Shown here one piece after another: positions 15,961 through 24,655 of a stretch of DNA of 35,211 bases. The translations under genes and the position numbers were made by a program. Location: assembly GCF_010667685.1 (NCBI RefSeq), contig NZ_WHZW01000026.1, forward strand, positions 1-35,211. Direction: 5' to 3'. Source of the stretch: Bifidobacterium aerophilum (lineage in GTDB: Bacteria; Actinomycetota; Actinomycetes; Actinomycetales; Bifidobacteriaceae). Below the pieces are notes generated by a model. That model saw nothing but the letters and a program-made list of their open reading frames with translations. It did not search any database and had not been told where the DNA came from. Position 1 is the stretch's first letter, and the number at the start of each line of letters is the position of its first letter.

Positions 15961-17304
15961 CTACTTCCAGCCGCCGGCGACGTCGGACGTGTCCGCGTCG
16001 CCACCCTTGCCGGCCATGAGCAGGTCGAGGATGCGGTTCATGTCCTCGGGCGAGGAGAACACGATCTCGATGCGGCCGTGCTGCTCGGATCCCTTGATCG
16101 ACACCTTGGTGTCGAAACGGTCCTCAAGGTTCTGGCGGATCGGCGAATTGGCCCACGGGTTGTTCTTGTTCGCACGGGCCTTGCGCGGCTGGTCGCCTTC
16201 GGCGAGTTTCATCGCCACGATCTCCTCGGTGGATCGCACCGACAGGCCTTCGGCGATGATGCGCGTGGCCAGCTTGTCCATGTCTTCTTCGTTGCGCAAC
16301 GCGAGCAGGGCGCGGGCGTGGCCTGCGGACAGCACGCCGGCGGCGACCTTTTTCTGCACGCCGGCCGGCAGATTCAGCAGTCGCAGCGTGTTGGCGATCT
16401 GCGGGCGGGACTTCGACACGGACTTCGACAGCGCGGCCTGGGTCAGACCGAACTCGTCGATCATCTGCTGGTAGGCGGCGGCCTCTTCCAGCGGGTTGAG
16501 CGCCACGCGATGCAGGTTCTCCAGCAGGGCGTCGCGCAGCATCTCGTCGTCGGCGGTGGTCTTCACGATGGCCGGGATGACCGTCAGTCCGGCGAGCTGG
16601 GACGCACGCCAGCGACGTTCGCCCATGATGAGCTCGTACGGCGTGTCCTCGTGCTGCGAGGCGGGACGCTTGCGCACGACGATCGGCTGGAGGATGCCGA
16701 CTTCCTTGATGGAGGCGGACAGTTCGTTCAGTTCATCCTCGTCGAAGACGGTCCGCGGCTGATGGGCGTTCGGTCCGATGTCGGAGATACGCAGTTCGGC
16801 AAGATATCCGCCCTGAACCGGCTTGAGTTCGATCTCCTCTTCGCCGTTCTTCGCGTTCTTCTTGCCGCCCTTGGCGGTTTTGACGGCCGCGTCAGTGTCA
16901 CCGGCGGCAGGCTTCGCTTCGACCGGCTTGGCGGTTGCCGCCGTCGACTTGGCCGATACCGGCTGATGCGCGGTACCTGCGGCGTCTCCGCCGAAGAACA
17001 GGTCGCTTGGGTGGGCGATGTCGCCCAGTCCCGGCATCGCCGCACGCTTGCCCGGCTTGAACGGCTTGCGTTCCACGGAGTTCGACGAAGCGGATCCGCT
17101 CAGTGGATCGCCGGAGCTGTTCTTGCCCATCGACGCGGCAGCCAACGCGATGGCAGCCGTGGTCGAGGCGTCCTTGGCGGGGGCGGCGGGAACCGCCGGT
17201 GCCACGGGAACGACCGCTACAGGATTGTGCTCCTCATGCGGCTCTCCCGGAAGATCGGGAAACAGCGCGCCCAAGCCCTTGCCCAAACGTGACTTCGTTG
17301 CCAT
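15961..17304 (-). CDS. parB: Chromosome-partitioning protein ParB
   Basis: ParB is a CTP-dependent DNA clamp that loads at parS sites near the origin, spreads, and is moved by ParA. The 447-aa product begins with the conserved MATKSRLGKGLGALFPD motif. A long Ala/Pro/Lys-rich linker follows (about 30-160). The N-terminal ParB/Srx domain has RISDIGPNAHQPR and the CTP-binding GERRWRASQLA. A helix-turn-helix region follows (LTQAALSKSVSKSRPQIANTLR), then a C-terminal dimerisation domain. ATG 17304 is adopted; the frame continues into parA but the GAGGAG ribosome binding site lies in the last parA codons. The parA stop (17306) is one base before it, so the two are co-transcribed. Two parS-like sites lie within 4.2 kb. 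Confidence 0.96.
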   Translation of the reverse strand: MATKSRLGKGLGALFPDLPGEPHEEHNPVAVVPVAPAVPAAPAKDASTTAAIALAAASMGKNSSGDPLSGSASSNSVERKPFKPGKRAAMPGLGDIAHPSDLFFGGDAAGTAHQPVSAKSTAATAKPVEAKPAAGDTDAAVKTAKGGKKNAKNGEEEIELKPVQGGYLAELRISDIGPNAHQPRTVFDEDELNELSASIKEVGILQPIVVRKRPASQHEDTPYELIMGERRWRASQLAGLTVIPAIVKTTADDEMLRDALLENLHRVALNPLEEAAAYQQMIDEFGLTQAALSKSVSKSRPQIANTLRLLNLPAGVQKKVAAGVLSAGHARALLALRNEEDMDKLATRIIAEGLSVRSTEEIVAMKLAEGDQPRKARANKNNPWANSPIRQNLEDRFDTKVSIKGSEQHGRIEIVFSSPEDMNRILDLLMAGKGGDADTSDVAGGWK

Positions 17305-17305
17305 T

Positions 17306-18292
17306 TCAGTGTTCTCCTCGCTTGATCGCAATCGCTTCCAATGCCTGTGCCGAACGTTTCGCCATTTCCAGCGCCGCCTCGCGATATGCCGTCGCGCCCA
17401 TGCACTGCGGCTCGTAGGCGATCACGCTCTGGCTGAAGCTCGGTGCCTCGGCGATCTTCACGGTGCGCGGAATGGTCGTGTCGAGCACGATGGACGGATA
17501 GTGCTGCTTGACTTCGTCGTACACCTCGCGGCTGAGCAGCGTGCGCCGGTCGAACATCGTGACCAGCATGGTCGACACGAGCAGGCCCGGGTTGAAGTGC
17601 TCCTGCACCAGGCCGATGGTGTGGATGAGCTGGCCCAGACCTTCGAGCGCGTAATACTCGGCCTGGATCGGGATCATCATTTCGTTGACCGCGCACATCG
17701 CGTTGATGACCAGCAGGCCGAGGCTGGGCGGGCAGTCGACGAAGACATAGTCGTAATGGTCGCTGGACTCATTGAGGTACGCCGTCACCGCGTCACGCAG
17801 CAGGTTGTTGCGGTTCGGCGAATCGGCGACTTCGAGTTCGGCGCCGGACAGGTCGATGGAGGCGGGCACGACGTCCAGCGTGGCGAAATCGGGGCAGGTC
17901 TGCTTGACCTGCGCGATGGTCAGACGACCTTCAAGCACGTCGTAGACCGACGGCATGCCCGAGCCGTGCGGAATGCCGAGCGCGGTTGACGCGTTGCCCT
18001 GCGGGTCCATGTCGATGACCAGCACCCGGGCGCCGGCCAGGGCCAACGCGGCGGCGATGTTCACGGTCGTGGTGGTCTTGCCGACGCCGCCTTTCTGATT
18101 GGCGACCGCGATGAGACGGGTGCGTTCCGGCTTGGGGAACACGGCGTTGTTGATGGCCTTGTACCGCAGTGATTCCTGTGCGATCTGCGCTCCCAGCGGA
18201 GAACTCGAATCCTTGAAGATACGATTGATGGTCTGCGTGACCGTTTCCGGTTCCGGCATCCCTCCAACGTTCCGTTCATCTGCTGTGGGCAC
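17306..18292 (-). CDS. parA: Chromosome-partitioning ATPase ParA
   Basis: ParA is a Walker ATPase that binds DNA as an ATP dimer and helps move ParB-parS complexes during origin segregation. The 328-aa protein has the deviant Walker A motif KGGVGKTTTTVNIA, the A' motif VLVIDMDPQGNAST and Walker B YVFVDCPPSLG. An N-terminal extension of about 60 residues precedes the ATPase core. The start is GTG at 18290-18292, supported by AAAGGAGG four bases upstream. Immediately upstream lies a 285-bp intergenic region containing DnaA boxes. It is followed by parB with almost no gap. Confidence 0.96.
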   Translation of the reverse strand: MPTADERNVGGMPEPETVTQTINRIFKDSSSPLGAQIAQESLRYKAINNAVFPKPERTRLIAVANQKGGVGKTTTTVNIAAALALAGARVLVIDMDPQGNASTALGIPHGSGMPSVYDVLEGRLTIAQVKQTCPDFATLDVVPASIDLSGAELEVADSPNRNNLLRDAVTAYLNESSDHYDYVFVDCPPSLGLLVINAMCAVNEMMIPIQAEYYALEGLGQLIHTIGLVQEHFNPGLLVSTMLVTMFDRRTLLSREVYDEVKQHYPSIVLDTTIPRTVKIAEAPSFSQSVIAYEPQCMGATAYREAALEMAKRSAQALEAIAIKRGEH

Positions 18293-18577
18293 AGTTCCTC
18301 CTTTGCCAGGCAGTATGTTCCAGTTTCATCACTCGCATGGACATGAAAATCGGTTGTCCACCCAACTATATCGGGGTTTTTCCAGATATCGCGACAATCC
18401 ACACAGTTATCCACATTGCTGTGGATAACTGTGAACAACCGCGGTGGACAAGTGCTTCGAACACCGGTCACAGGTGTGGGAAAACCCTTGCATTTTCAAG
18501 GATCCGACCGTTTCTTACGCGCAGCCACTATATATTGTGGATAACTTATTCCACAACCACAAAATGTGGATAACCGA
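18293..18577. promoter_or_regulatory. DnaA-box cluster between rsmG and parA
   Basis: Four perfect TTATCCACA boxes are present: 18407-18415 (+), 18420-18428 (-), 18536-18544 (-) and 18565-18573 (-). Near-matches lie around 18353-18361, 18396-18404 and 18547-18555. The first two form part of a perfect 14-bp inverted repeat, CACAGTTATCCACA (18402-18415) with 18420-18433. The region is the presumptive leader of parA; a -10-like TATAGT is on the minus strand at 18365-18370. It may be a DnaA-controlled promoter, an accessory part of the origin or a DnaA sink. Confidence 0.8.
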
Positions 18578-19291
18578 TCAGCGCTTGTCCACCAGCACGA
18601 CATGGGTCGGCTCCAGCCCGGGACCGACCTCGGCATCGACCACACGGGGACGTAATCCGCCACGCTTGGCGATTTCCTTGGCGGCCTTGTCGATTTCGGC
18701 CTGCGCCGAACGTCCCTTGAGCGCGACCAGACGGCCATGAGGTTTCAGCAGCGGCAACGTCCAGCCCGACAGTTTGGTCATCGGCGCGACCGCACGGCAC
18801 GTCACCACGGCGAACGGATGCATGCCGCGGTTCTTGCGCATCGAGGCGATCACCTCTTCGGAACGCGCGCGCATCACGGTCACGTTCTCGAGTCCCATCT
18901 CCGCGACGCATTCACGAAGCCACTCGACGCGACGCTCCATCGGCTCGATCAGCGTGAACCGATGATCGGGCAGACATGCCGCTGCGACGATGCCCGGGAA
19001 CCCGCCTCCCGAACCGATATCAGCGACGGTCTTGAACCGCTCGCCGTCCGTCGCCTCGACGACGAACGGCACGATCGCGGCCGAATTGAGAATATGACGT
19101 TCCCATACGATCGGCACGTCGCGAGGTCCGATCAGACCGCGAGGCTCCCCCTCACGCATGAGTTTGTCGTGGAAGACTTCAAGCTTGCCCAACGCGTCGC
19201 CGAGCACTTCTGCGAGTACGGGCGAACCGTCGAGCTGATCGACGACCGGCTCGACGGATTCGGATGTTTCATGTGAAACGTCGGTGTTCAT
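18578..19291 (-). CDS. rsmG: 16S rRNA (guanine(527)-N7)-methyltransferase RsmG
   Basis: RsmG (GidB) methylates G527 of 16S rRNA with SAM. The 237-aa product contains [15 protein letters not shown], the SAM-binding motif [12 protein letters not shown] and the downstream [13 protein letters not shown]. The CRAVAPM element typical of the family is also present. ATG 19291 is preferred over ATG 19306 because GAAGGG stands seven bases upstream of it. Its first codons contain a parS-like site. It lies between jag and parA in the usual origin gene order and carries a DnaA box four bases downstream of its stop. Loss-of-function alleles give low-level streptomycin resistance in other bacteria. Confidence 0.95.
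   Translation of the reverse strand: MNTDVSHETSESVEPVVDQLDGSPVLAEVLGDALGKLEVFHDKLMREGEPRGLIGPRDVPIVWERHILNSAAIVPFVVEATDGERFKTVADIGSGGGFPGIVAAACLPDHRFTLIEPMERRVEWLRECVAEMGLENVTVMRARSEEVIASMRKNRGMHPFAVVTCRAVAPMTKLSGWTLPLLKPHGRLVALKGRSAQAEIDKAAKEIAKRGGLRPRVVDAEVGPGLEPTHVVLVDKR
19265..19280. promoter_or_regulatory. parS-like site in the start of rsmG
   Basis: TGTTTCATGTGAAACG matches the parS consensus TGTTTCACGTGAAACA at 14 of 16 positions. It lies in the coding sequence of rsmG, codons 4-9, about 2 kb from parB and 3 kb from dnaA. Confidence 0.82.
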
Positions 19292-19351
19292 GGAATTGCC
19301 CTTCATGACCTATCGCGTCAGTTCGACCAAGACGACTTCGCCCCTGTCCCG

Positions 19352-19391
19352 GTCAGCTTCGCTGATACCCCCTCAGTCGAGGAAGCAGGGA
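19352..19391. repeat. Dispersed repeat, degenerate copy 2
   Basis: GTCAGCTTCGCTGATACCCC and the following CCTCAGTC...GCAGGGAG share words with the copies at 4893-4938 and 30100-30225, but the order is scrambled and the hairpin arms are eroded. It lies between jag and rsmG. Confidence 0.55.
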
Positions 19392-19398
19392 GACAACG

Positions 19399-19932
19399 CT
19401 ACTCTTCATCGACGTCGGCGGCGTCTTCGACGTCACCGGCGCTCGCCTTGAGGTAGACGGTCACGTAACGACGCGGTTCCTCGCCATGAGAACGGGACTT
19501 CATGCCCTCCTCACGGACCACGTCATGCACGACCTTGCGCTCGAACGAGTTCATCGGCTTGAGATCCACCGGCTCTCCGGTCTCCTTCACCTCGTCGATC
19601 GCATCCAGCGCGATGTCGCGCAGGCGCTGACGCTTGCGCTTGAGGAAACCGTCGACGTCCACGATCAAGTGGGAACGTTCGCCGGTCTTCTGCTGCACGG
19701 CCAGACGCGTCAGCTGCTGCAGCGCATCCACGACCTCGCCGTTGCGGCCGATCAGATGCTTGATGTCGGTATCGTCATCGGCGACGATCTGCACCATCGG
19801 ACGTCCGTTGCGCACACCCATCTCGATGTCGCCGTCGTAGTCGGCGATGTCAAGCAGTCCCTCGAGATAATCGGCGGCGATGTCAGCTTCCTCATTGAGC
19901 TGATCGATCGTCTTCTCGTCGTCCTGCGCCAT
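19399..19932 (-). CDS. jag: Jag/KhpB-type RNA-binding protein (KH-R3H)
   Basis: The 177-aa product is acidic at both ends. It has a KH domain with the GxxG loop GRNG in KHLIGRNGEVVDALQ, and an R3H domain (about 115-165) ending SHGEEPRRYVTVY. The Jag_N domain found in Firmicutes KhpB is absent, which is usual for actinobacterial versions. In other bacteria the protein binds many mRNAs and influences cell elongation and division. ATG 19932 is chosen since AAGGAG lies eight bases upstream; the longer frame to 19959 lacks initiation signals. It lies between yidC and rsmG. Confidence 0.92.
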   Translation of the reverse strand: MAQDDEKTIDQLNEEADIAADYLEGLLDIADYDGDIEMGVRNGRPMVQIVADDDTDIKHLIGRNGEVVDALQQLTRLAVQQKTGERSHLIVDVDGFLKRKRQRLRDIALDAIDEVKETGEPVDLKPMNSFERKVVHDVVREEGMKSRSHGEEPRRYVTVYLKASAGDVEDAADVDEE

Positions 19933-20044
19933 ATCAAAACTCCTTATCAGCGAGGCCAAAGGTGGTCAAAATCTACAGTCAGTCTAAACCAAAAAATCTC
20001 ACGGAAACGAATCACGCACCGTTTCCGTGAGATCACATGGCATA

Positions 20045-21058
20045 CTATTTCTTCTTGCCGCGATTCTTGCGCTGCGGCTGCGCGCGCTGATAGCCCTGCT
20101 TCTCCTTGAGCTCGGCCTCTTCCTTGGCCTTGATGAGCTTCTCCTCCTCAAGGCTGGGCAGTCCGGCCTTCGCTCGGCGTTCGTTCTCGCGCTTGTGGTC
20201 GCGCTCTTCCTTGTCCTTGGCGGCCGGGGATCCGGGCGTCGGGAAGGCGTACGCCTGCCACATCGTGCGGGCGAGGTTGCAGATATTGTTGGTGAGCCAG
20301 TAGACCAGCACGGCGAACGGCATCGTGGTGCCCGAGAAGATGTACATGATCGGGAAGACCCACAGCATGCTCTTCTGCATGGTGGCGGCTTGGCCGACCA
20401 TCGCCTCCGGGTTCATGTTGCGCTTCATGCTGAAGTACTGGGTGAACCACAGGCAGCCGCACATGAGCACGACGAACACGCCGATGATGATCTTGCCGTG
20501 CATGGAGGCGGAGCCGAACACGTCGGTGACGTTCACGCCGAACACGGTGGTCTGCGAGAACTGTTTCGCGGTGGCGACGTCGAACGCGCCGAGTGCCTCG
20601 CGCTTGCCGCGGGCGATGTACGGGATGGCCGACAGCACGTAGAACATGCACATGAAGACCGGCGACTGGATGAGCATCGGGAGGCACGAACCGGCCGGGT
20701 TCGCGTCGTTGTCCTGATACAGCTTCATCATCTCGCGCTGCATGGCCTCTTTGCTGGCCTGGTCGTTCTTGCCCTTGTACTTGTTCTGGATGCGCTGCAT
20801 CTGAGGCTGGATCGCCTGCATCTTGCGCATCGACTTCATCGTCTTGTAGTACAGCGGGAACACGCACGCGTGCACGACGAGCACGAGGAAGATGATCGAC
20901 AGCACCCACGAGAAACCGATGGGCGACATGCCGAGCATGGTCAGGAACTTGTGGAAGACGGCCATGATCTGGGTCATCAGCCATTCGACCGGGGTCAGCA
21001 GCTTATACAGCCAGCCCCAGAATCCTTTATCCAGAAGGAATTCGTTATAGTTGATCAT
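20045..21058 (-). CDS. yidC: Membrane protein insertase YidC
   Basis: YidC inserts and folds inner-membrane proteins with or without Sec. The 337-aa protein is the short Oxa1-type of Gram-positive bacteria, with no large periplasmic P1 domain. Hydrophobic segments lie at about 46-70, 130-150, 190-212, 233-250 and 255-275. The conserved positive charge in the cytoplasmic hairpin (MKSMRKMQAIQPQMQRIQNKYK) precedes the LPMLIQSPVF helix. The C-terminal tail (about 275-337) is rich in Lys, Arg and Glu and probably contacts the ribosome. The start is ATG 21058, three bases after the yidD stop, with AAGGAG inside the end of yidD. Confidence 0.95.
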   Translation of the reverse strand: MINYNEFLLDKGFWGWLYKLLTPVEWLMTQIMAVFHKFLTMLGMSPIGFSWVLSIIFLVLVVHACVFPLYYKTMKSMRKMQAIQPQMQRIQNKYKGKNDQASKEAMQREMMKLYQDNDANPAGSCLPMLIQSPVFMCMFYVLSAIPYIARGKREALGAFDVATAKQFSQTTVFGVNVTDVFGSASMHGKIIIGVFVVLMCGCLWFTQYFSMKRNMNPEAMVGQAATMQKSMLWVFPIMYIFSGTTMPFAVLVYWLTNNICNLARTMWQAYAFPTPGSPAAKDKEERDHKRENERRAKAGLPSLEEEKLIKAKEEAELKEKQGYQRAQPQRKNRGKKK

Positions 21059-21061
21059 CGC

Positions 21062-21409
21062 TTAGGCCATCTCCTTACGTTGCGCATGCCGGTCGTCGGA
21101 CTCGCCGACGGCATCGTCATGCCAGGCCAGTGGTGTCAGTCGAGGCTCCTCATGGGCCTTCGACCACGAAATTCGATAGAACACGGAATATCGCTGCGGC
21201 ACGTCATCAATGCCGCCACGACTCCACGGTCGGCAACGCAACAGACGCAGAACGGCGAGCAATCCGCCGCGAAACGCCCCATACCGTTCCAATGCCTCGA
21301 TGGCATAGCGGGAACAGGAGGGGTAATACTTGCAACAAGCGGGACGATTCGCCGAAATGGCGCGCTGATACCAGCGTATCGCGCGGATCATTCCGTCGGT
21401 CACGCTCAT
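21062..21409 (-). CDS. yidD: Membrane-protein insertion efficiency factor YidD
   Basis: YidD is a small Cys-containing peripheral membrane protein that aids YidC-dependent insertion. The 115-aa product has the family core [31 protein letters not shown] and the downstream [18 protein letters not shown]-terminal extension of about 30 residues is less conserved. Its ATG overlaps the rnpA stop (ATGA), so it is translationally coupled, and yidC follows at once. Confidence 0.95.
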   Translation of the reverse strand: MSVTDGMIRAIRWYQRAISANRPACCKYYPSCSRYAIEALERYGAFRGGLLAVLRLLRCRPWSRGGIDDVPQRYSVFYRISWSKAHEEPRLTPLAWHDDAVGESDDRHAQRKEMA

Positions 21410-21777
21410 CGAGGATCACGCTTCGATGTTTTACGTGAAACGGCGTCGAACAGCGACGCCACCTGCTTGTCCAACGACTGAAAATCGGCATGCGCGGCGC
21501 TGGGCTTGGCACGCATTACGACGTCCACCCCTTCGGGAAGACGCGATTCATAGGCGCGAGCCAACACGCGAAACCGTCGTTTGACGGTGTTGCGCGCCAC
21601 CGCATGACCTACCGCTTTGGATACGGCAAGGCCAAGCCGCCGGCCGCACGCAGTCGTATCGCCCAAAACTGAGGCATCGTCGCGCACCAGATAGTGCACG
21701 ACGATGTCCTTGTCGCTGACTTTACGACGGCGTTTGAGCACGGTGACGAAGTCACGATGACTCTTCAGCCGCTCCAC
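21406..21777 (-). CDS. rnpA: Ribonuclease P protein component
   Basis: RnpA is the basic protein partner of the RNase P ribozyme that matures tRNA 5' ends. The 123-aa protein starts [10 protein letters not shown] (GTG 21775-21777) and contains the signature [14 protein letters not shown], with high Arg/Lys content. The frame is open further upstream through rpmH, but the conserved RLKSHRDF N-terminus and normal length argue for 21777. No strong ribosome binding site precedes it, only GGCGG, so coupling with rpmH 26 bp upstream is likely. Its 3' end contains a parS-like sequence. Confidence 0.93.
   Translation of the reverse strand: MERLKSHRDFVTVLKRRRKVSDKDIVVHYLVRDDASVLGDTTACGRRLGLAVSKAVGHAVARNTVKRRFRVLARAYESRLPEGVDVVMRAKPSAAHADFQSLDKQVASLFDAVSRKTSKRDPR
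21427..21442. promoter_or_regulatory. parS-like site in the end of rnpA
   Basis: TGTTTTACGTGAAACG matches parS TGTTTCACGTGAAACA at 14 of 16 positions. It is inside rnpA, about 0.8 kb from the dnaA start. Confidence 0.8.
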
Positions 21778-21803
21778 GTCGATGTCGCCGCCGAAGGTAC
21801 TGG

Positions 21804-21938
21804 TCAGGCGGCCAGGGACTTGCGGCCCTTGGCGCGGCGACGGTTGATGGTCGCGCGACCGGAACGGGTGCGCATGCGCAGGCGGAAGCCGTGCTTCATG
21901 TGACGGCGGCGGTTGTTCGGCTGGAATGTCCTCTTCAT
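21804..21938 (-). CDS. rpmH: 50S ribosomal protein L34
   Basis: This 44-aa, very basic protein of the large ribosomal subunit reads [20 protein letters not shown] and continues [20 protein letters not shown]. It is a standard L34 with the invariant FQPNNRRR and [16 protein letters not shown] segments. GGGAGC lies about seven bases upstream of the ATG. It is the first gene of the leftward rpmH-rnpA-yidD-yidC-jag series, divergent from dnaA across 310 bp. Confidence 0.97.
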   Translation of the reverse strand: MKRTFQPNNRRRHMKHGFRLRMRTRSGRATINRRRAKGRKSLAA

Positions 21939-22248
21939 AATTTAGCTCCCGGTTTTTAGCCGCGCCGAAGCACGGCTCCTCATGAGTCAAGCTATACCAA
22001 AGTACTCTTACCCCTGCCCACAAGTCAAAACGCCGAGTGTACTTTCACATTTCGGCCCGCGTTCCATTTCGGTTCATATGCACATAACCGTTGAAATATC
22101 AAGCCATGACGGCGGCAAGTTATCCACAAATTACACGAATGTTATTCACAATCCAGTGTTTTCAACACGCAAGCCTGTGGATAACTTCTATGATTTGGAG
22201 TAAAAATGATCTGTTGTCGTTATATTCGCTCGAGTGGAGGAGGCCCGC
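21939..22248. promoter_or_regulatory. rpmH-dnaA intergenic region with DnaA boxes
   Basis: This divergent promoter region is AT-richer than its surroundings. DnaA boxes are at 22120-22128 (TTATCCACA), 22142-22150 (TTATTCACA) and 22176-22184 (TGTGGATAA). They lie 65-130 bp before dnaA, where they could autoregulate it. TATATT at 22221-22226 is a possible dnaA -10 box, without a well-spaced -35. Toward rpmH the minus strand carries a TTGACT and a TATAGC word near 21985-22000 and a short GC hairpin (CCGTGC-TTCGG) in the leader. Confidence 0.7.
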
Positions 22249-23817
22249 ATGGCGCACACGCCGCAGGACCCCGCCGCGCAGGCGGCCCGCATCTGGGCCG
22301 ATGCGCTGGCTCTGCTCAAGCATAATTCCTCGCTGACCGCACGCGACAAAGGCTGGCTTGAGGGGGTCATCCCCGAAGCGGTGTTCGGCACGACGATCGT
22401 GCTGTGCGTGCAGAACCTCGCCACGCAACAGGCGTTGCAGAAGGATCTCAGCGAGCAGCTGCTCCACGCGTTGAACATCGCCTCCGGCGTCAACATGTTC
22501 CCCGCGTTCAAGGTGGAGCCCAAATCTTTCTCGAACACGTCCAGCGAACCGGACACCCCGGTCGCGGCACGCCCCGCGCGCGAGGACTTCGACGTCCGCA
22601 CCGCGCCGACCGTCGCCGATCTCGGACAGGATTCGTACCGGCCGGACGGACAGTCCGCACCTCGCCCGTCGATGCAGTCGGTCATTTCCGAACCGGCTCC
22701 CCGACCGATGCCGCCGGCGATTCCGGAAGGCACGTTCGCGACGAGCCGCACGCAGGTGGCGCGCGATCCCGAAACTCATCTCAACAAGAACGCGACGTTC
22801 GACACGTTCGTTCCCGGAGATTCCAACCGTTTCGCGCGAACCGTGGCATTGGCCGTGGCCGAGGGATCGGGACGTGATTTCAATCCGTTATGTATCTACG
22901 GCGGGTCGGGCCTGGGCAAGACCCACCTGCTCAACGCGATCGGCAATTACGCGCTGGTCAAGGACCCGACGCTGAAGGTCCGGTACGTCACGTCCGAGGA
23001 ATTCACGAACGAATTCATCGAGGCGCTGCAGAATCCGAACCAGAGCCAGGGCCAGATCGCCGAATTCAACCGCCGTTACCGAGAGGTCGACGTGTTGCTC
23101 ATCGACGATATCCAGTTCCTGGGCGGCAAGGACGCCACGCTCGAACAGTTCTTCCATACGTTCAACACGTTGTATCAGGCGAACAAGCGCATCGTGATCG
23201 CATCCGATGTGCCGCCGAAGAACCTCAAGGGGTTCGAGGCGCGACTGATCTCCCGCTTCGAATCCGGCCTGCCGGTCGACGTGAAGCCGCCGGATCTCGA
23301 GACCCGCATCGCCATCCTGCGCATGATGGCCTCGATGAACCATGCGAACATCCCGAACGACGTGCTCGATCTCATCGCGGAACGATTCACCGAGAACATC
23401 CGCGAGCTTGAGGGCGCGCTGACGCGCGTCACGGCCGTCGCCTCGCTGAGCAGCCAGCCGGTCACCCGTGCTCTGGCCGAGCAGACGCTGCAGGATTTCT
23501 TCACGGCGGACGTCGAGATCAAGCCGACCGACATCATCGGCCAGGTCGCGAAGTACTTCCATCTGTCGTTCGACGACATCGTCGGCAAGGGCCGCACGAA
23601 GAACGTGTCCATCGCACGGCAGATCGCCATGTATCTGTGCCGCGAGAACACGGGCATGAGCCTGGTCGACATCGGCGAGGTGTTCCACGGGCGCGATCAC
23701 ACGACCGTGATGCACGCGGTGAAGCAGATCAACCAGAAAATGCAGCAGAAGCAGGAGATCTACAACTACGTGATGGAGCTGACCCTGCGTCTCAAGCAGC
23801 ATTCCAACGACAAGTGA
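22249..23817 (+). CDS. dnaA: Chromosomal replication initiator protein DnaA
   Basis: DnaA binds DnaA boxes at oriC and melts the origin in its ATP form. The 522-aa protein has an N-terminal helicase/partner-binding domain (about 1-90) and a long Pro/Ser/Ala-rich domain II (about 90-180). The AAA+ domain has Walker A GGSGLGKT (Lys224) and Walker B LLIDDIQF (Asp286-Asp287). Domain IV ends with the DnaA-box recognition signature [11 protein letters not shown] (about 481-491). ATG 22249 is preferred since GGAGGAGG sits five bases upstream; the in-frame GTG at 22234 falls just before this sequence. The gene is preceded and followed by DnaA boxes. Confidence 0.97.
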   Translation: MAHTPQDPAAQAARIWADALALLKHNSSLTARDKGWLEGVIPEAVFGTTIVLCVQNLATQQALQKDLSEQLLHALNIASGVNMFPAFKVEPKSFSNTSSEPDTPVAARPAREDFDVRTAPTVADLGQDSYRPDGQSAPRPSMQSVISEPAPRPMPPAIPEGTFATSRTQVARDPETHLNKNATFDTFVPGDSNRFARTVALAVAEGSGRDFNPLCIYGGSGLGKTHLLNAIGNYALVKDPTLKVRYVTSEEFTNEFIEALQNPNQSQGQIAEFNRRYREVDVLLIDDIQFLGGKDATLEQFFHTFNTLYQANKRIVIASDVPPKNLKGFEARLISRFESGLPVDVKPPDLETRIAILRMMASMNHANIPNDVLDLIAERFTENIRELEGALTRVTAVASLSSQPVTRALAEQTLQDFFTADVEIKPTDIIGQVAKYFHLSFDDIVGKGRTKNVSIARQIAMYLCRENTGMSLVDIGEVFHGRDHTTVMHAVKQINQKMQQKQEIYNYVMELTLRLKQHSNDK

Positions 23818-23860
23818 CGGATATTCGCCGTCCAGCAGGATCGTTCTGACAGACCGTTTT

Positions 23861-23900
23861 CGGCACTTTTTCGGGTTCGCTCGAAAAAGTGCCGTTTTTC
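23861..23900 (+). terminator. Rho-independent terminator of dnaA
   Basis: CGGCACTTTTTCG (23861-23873) pairs perfectly with CGAAAAAGTGCCG (23882-23894) and is followed by TTTTTC. Confidence 0.9.
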
Positions 23901-24242
23901 GTCTGTGAGCGCGATCGTGGTGGACGAGGTCGGCGAGGAAAACGGTGCGGCCGCATGCCACTGCTGAGCAAGGAGACGACGATACCGGCCGAAAAAAGTC
24001 CGGCTCGTACGCGGCCCGATCCGGCACGCGATCGGATTGCAGGCCGCACGCGATCGCCCGGTCGATTGGGTCTCCGCCTTGATGGCGGCGGCGCCTGACA
24101 TCTCGAAGATGCGGTGTCCGCGATCGTCGGCGTCCTGCGCCGCCCGTCCGGGAGAACGGCGTTGAGCGAACGATTTCGGAGGTTTTTCCGGCACTGCGGA
24201 AAAATGCCCGATTTTGGTCTGTGAGCGCGATCGTGGTGGACG
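23862..24242. repeat. Two diverged direct-repeat units between dnaA and dnaN
   Basis: A 26-bp sequence, GTCTGTGAGCGCGATCGTGG plus TGGACG, occurs perfectly at 23901-23926 and 24217-24242. Each copy follows a U-rich hairpin: 23861-23894, and TTTTTCCG/CGGAAAAA at 24183-24204. Upstream words also correspond loosely, so an approximately 100-bp unit seems to have been duplicated 316 bp apart. The roughly 250 bp between the units shows no gene. Confidence 0.75.
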
Positions 24243-24299
24243 GGGATGTTGTGAAACACCTCGGGAAACGCTTCGACACGCCCGGATTCTATGTGTTGT

Positions 24300-24600
24300 T
24301 CAAGAAAAGTTATCCACAGGGTTTTGCACAAATGTGGGTAAATCCTGCGGATAACCGGTGGACAACCCCGCTTTTCAACGTGGATAACATGTGGACTTAT
24401 CCACCAAAAATGTGGACAACTGGAAAATCGGATTCCGTGTGTGGATAAGTCGCTTAGTTATCCACAGAATATGCAGAAGTTATCCACATCTTGAGTTATC
24501 CACCGAAGACTACTCGCGACTACGATCAAGCAAGTTATCCACAGTTTCCACAGTGCTTATTACTACGACTACTTACCCACTTACTTCCGATCGCAACCGC
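24300..24600. other. Probable chromosomal replication origin (oriC)
   Basis: This AT-rich dnaA-dnaN intergenic stretch contains five perfect DnaA boxes: 24310-24318 (+), 24440-24448 (-), 24458-24466 (+), 24480-24488 (+) and 24535-24543 (+). Many single-mismatch boxes are present (24322-24330, 24334-24342, 24346-24354, 24380-24388, 24397-24405, 24411-24419, 24496-24504). After the last box lies TTACTACGACTACTTACCCA (24559-24578), a run of ACT/TAC triplets that could be the DnaA-trio/unwinding element. Gene orientation diverges around this segment, as expected for oriC. Exact borders are estimated. Confidence 0.88.
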
Positions 24601-24649
24601 AATCATAGCGGATCGGCGCCAGCCGATTCGCGCTCGTGTGTTCCTTCGC

Positions 24650-24655
24650 TAGAAT
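24650..24655 (+). promoter_or_regulatory. Possible -10 box of dnaN
   Basis: TAGAAT lies 32 bp before the dnaN start. TTCGCG, 17 bp upstream (24627-24632), is only a weak -35. Confidence 0.4.

Noticed and set aside
21778..22023. N-terminal extension of rnpA
   Set aside because: It would run through rpmH; the conserved RLKSHRDF start and normal length point to GTG 21777.
24246..24258. Possible third parS site (GTTGTGAAACACC)
   Set aside because: Only the right half matches; the left half of the palindrome is missing.
22888..24279. 463-codon minus-strand open frame over dnaA and the intergenic repeat
   Set aside because: Most of it is antisense to dnaA; the duplicated peptide segments arise from the 26-bp DNA repeat.
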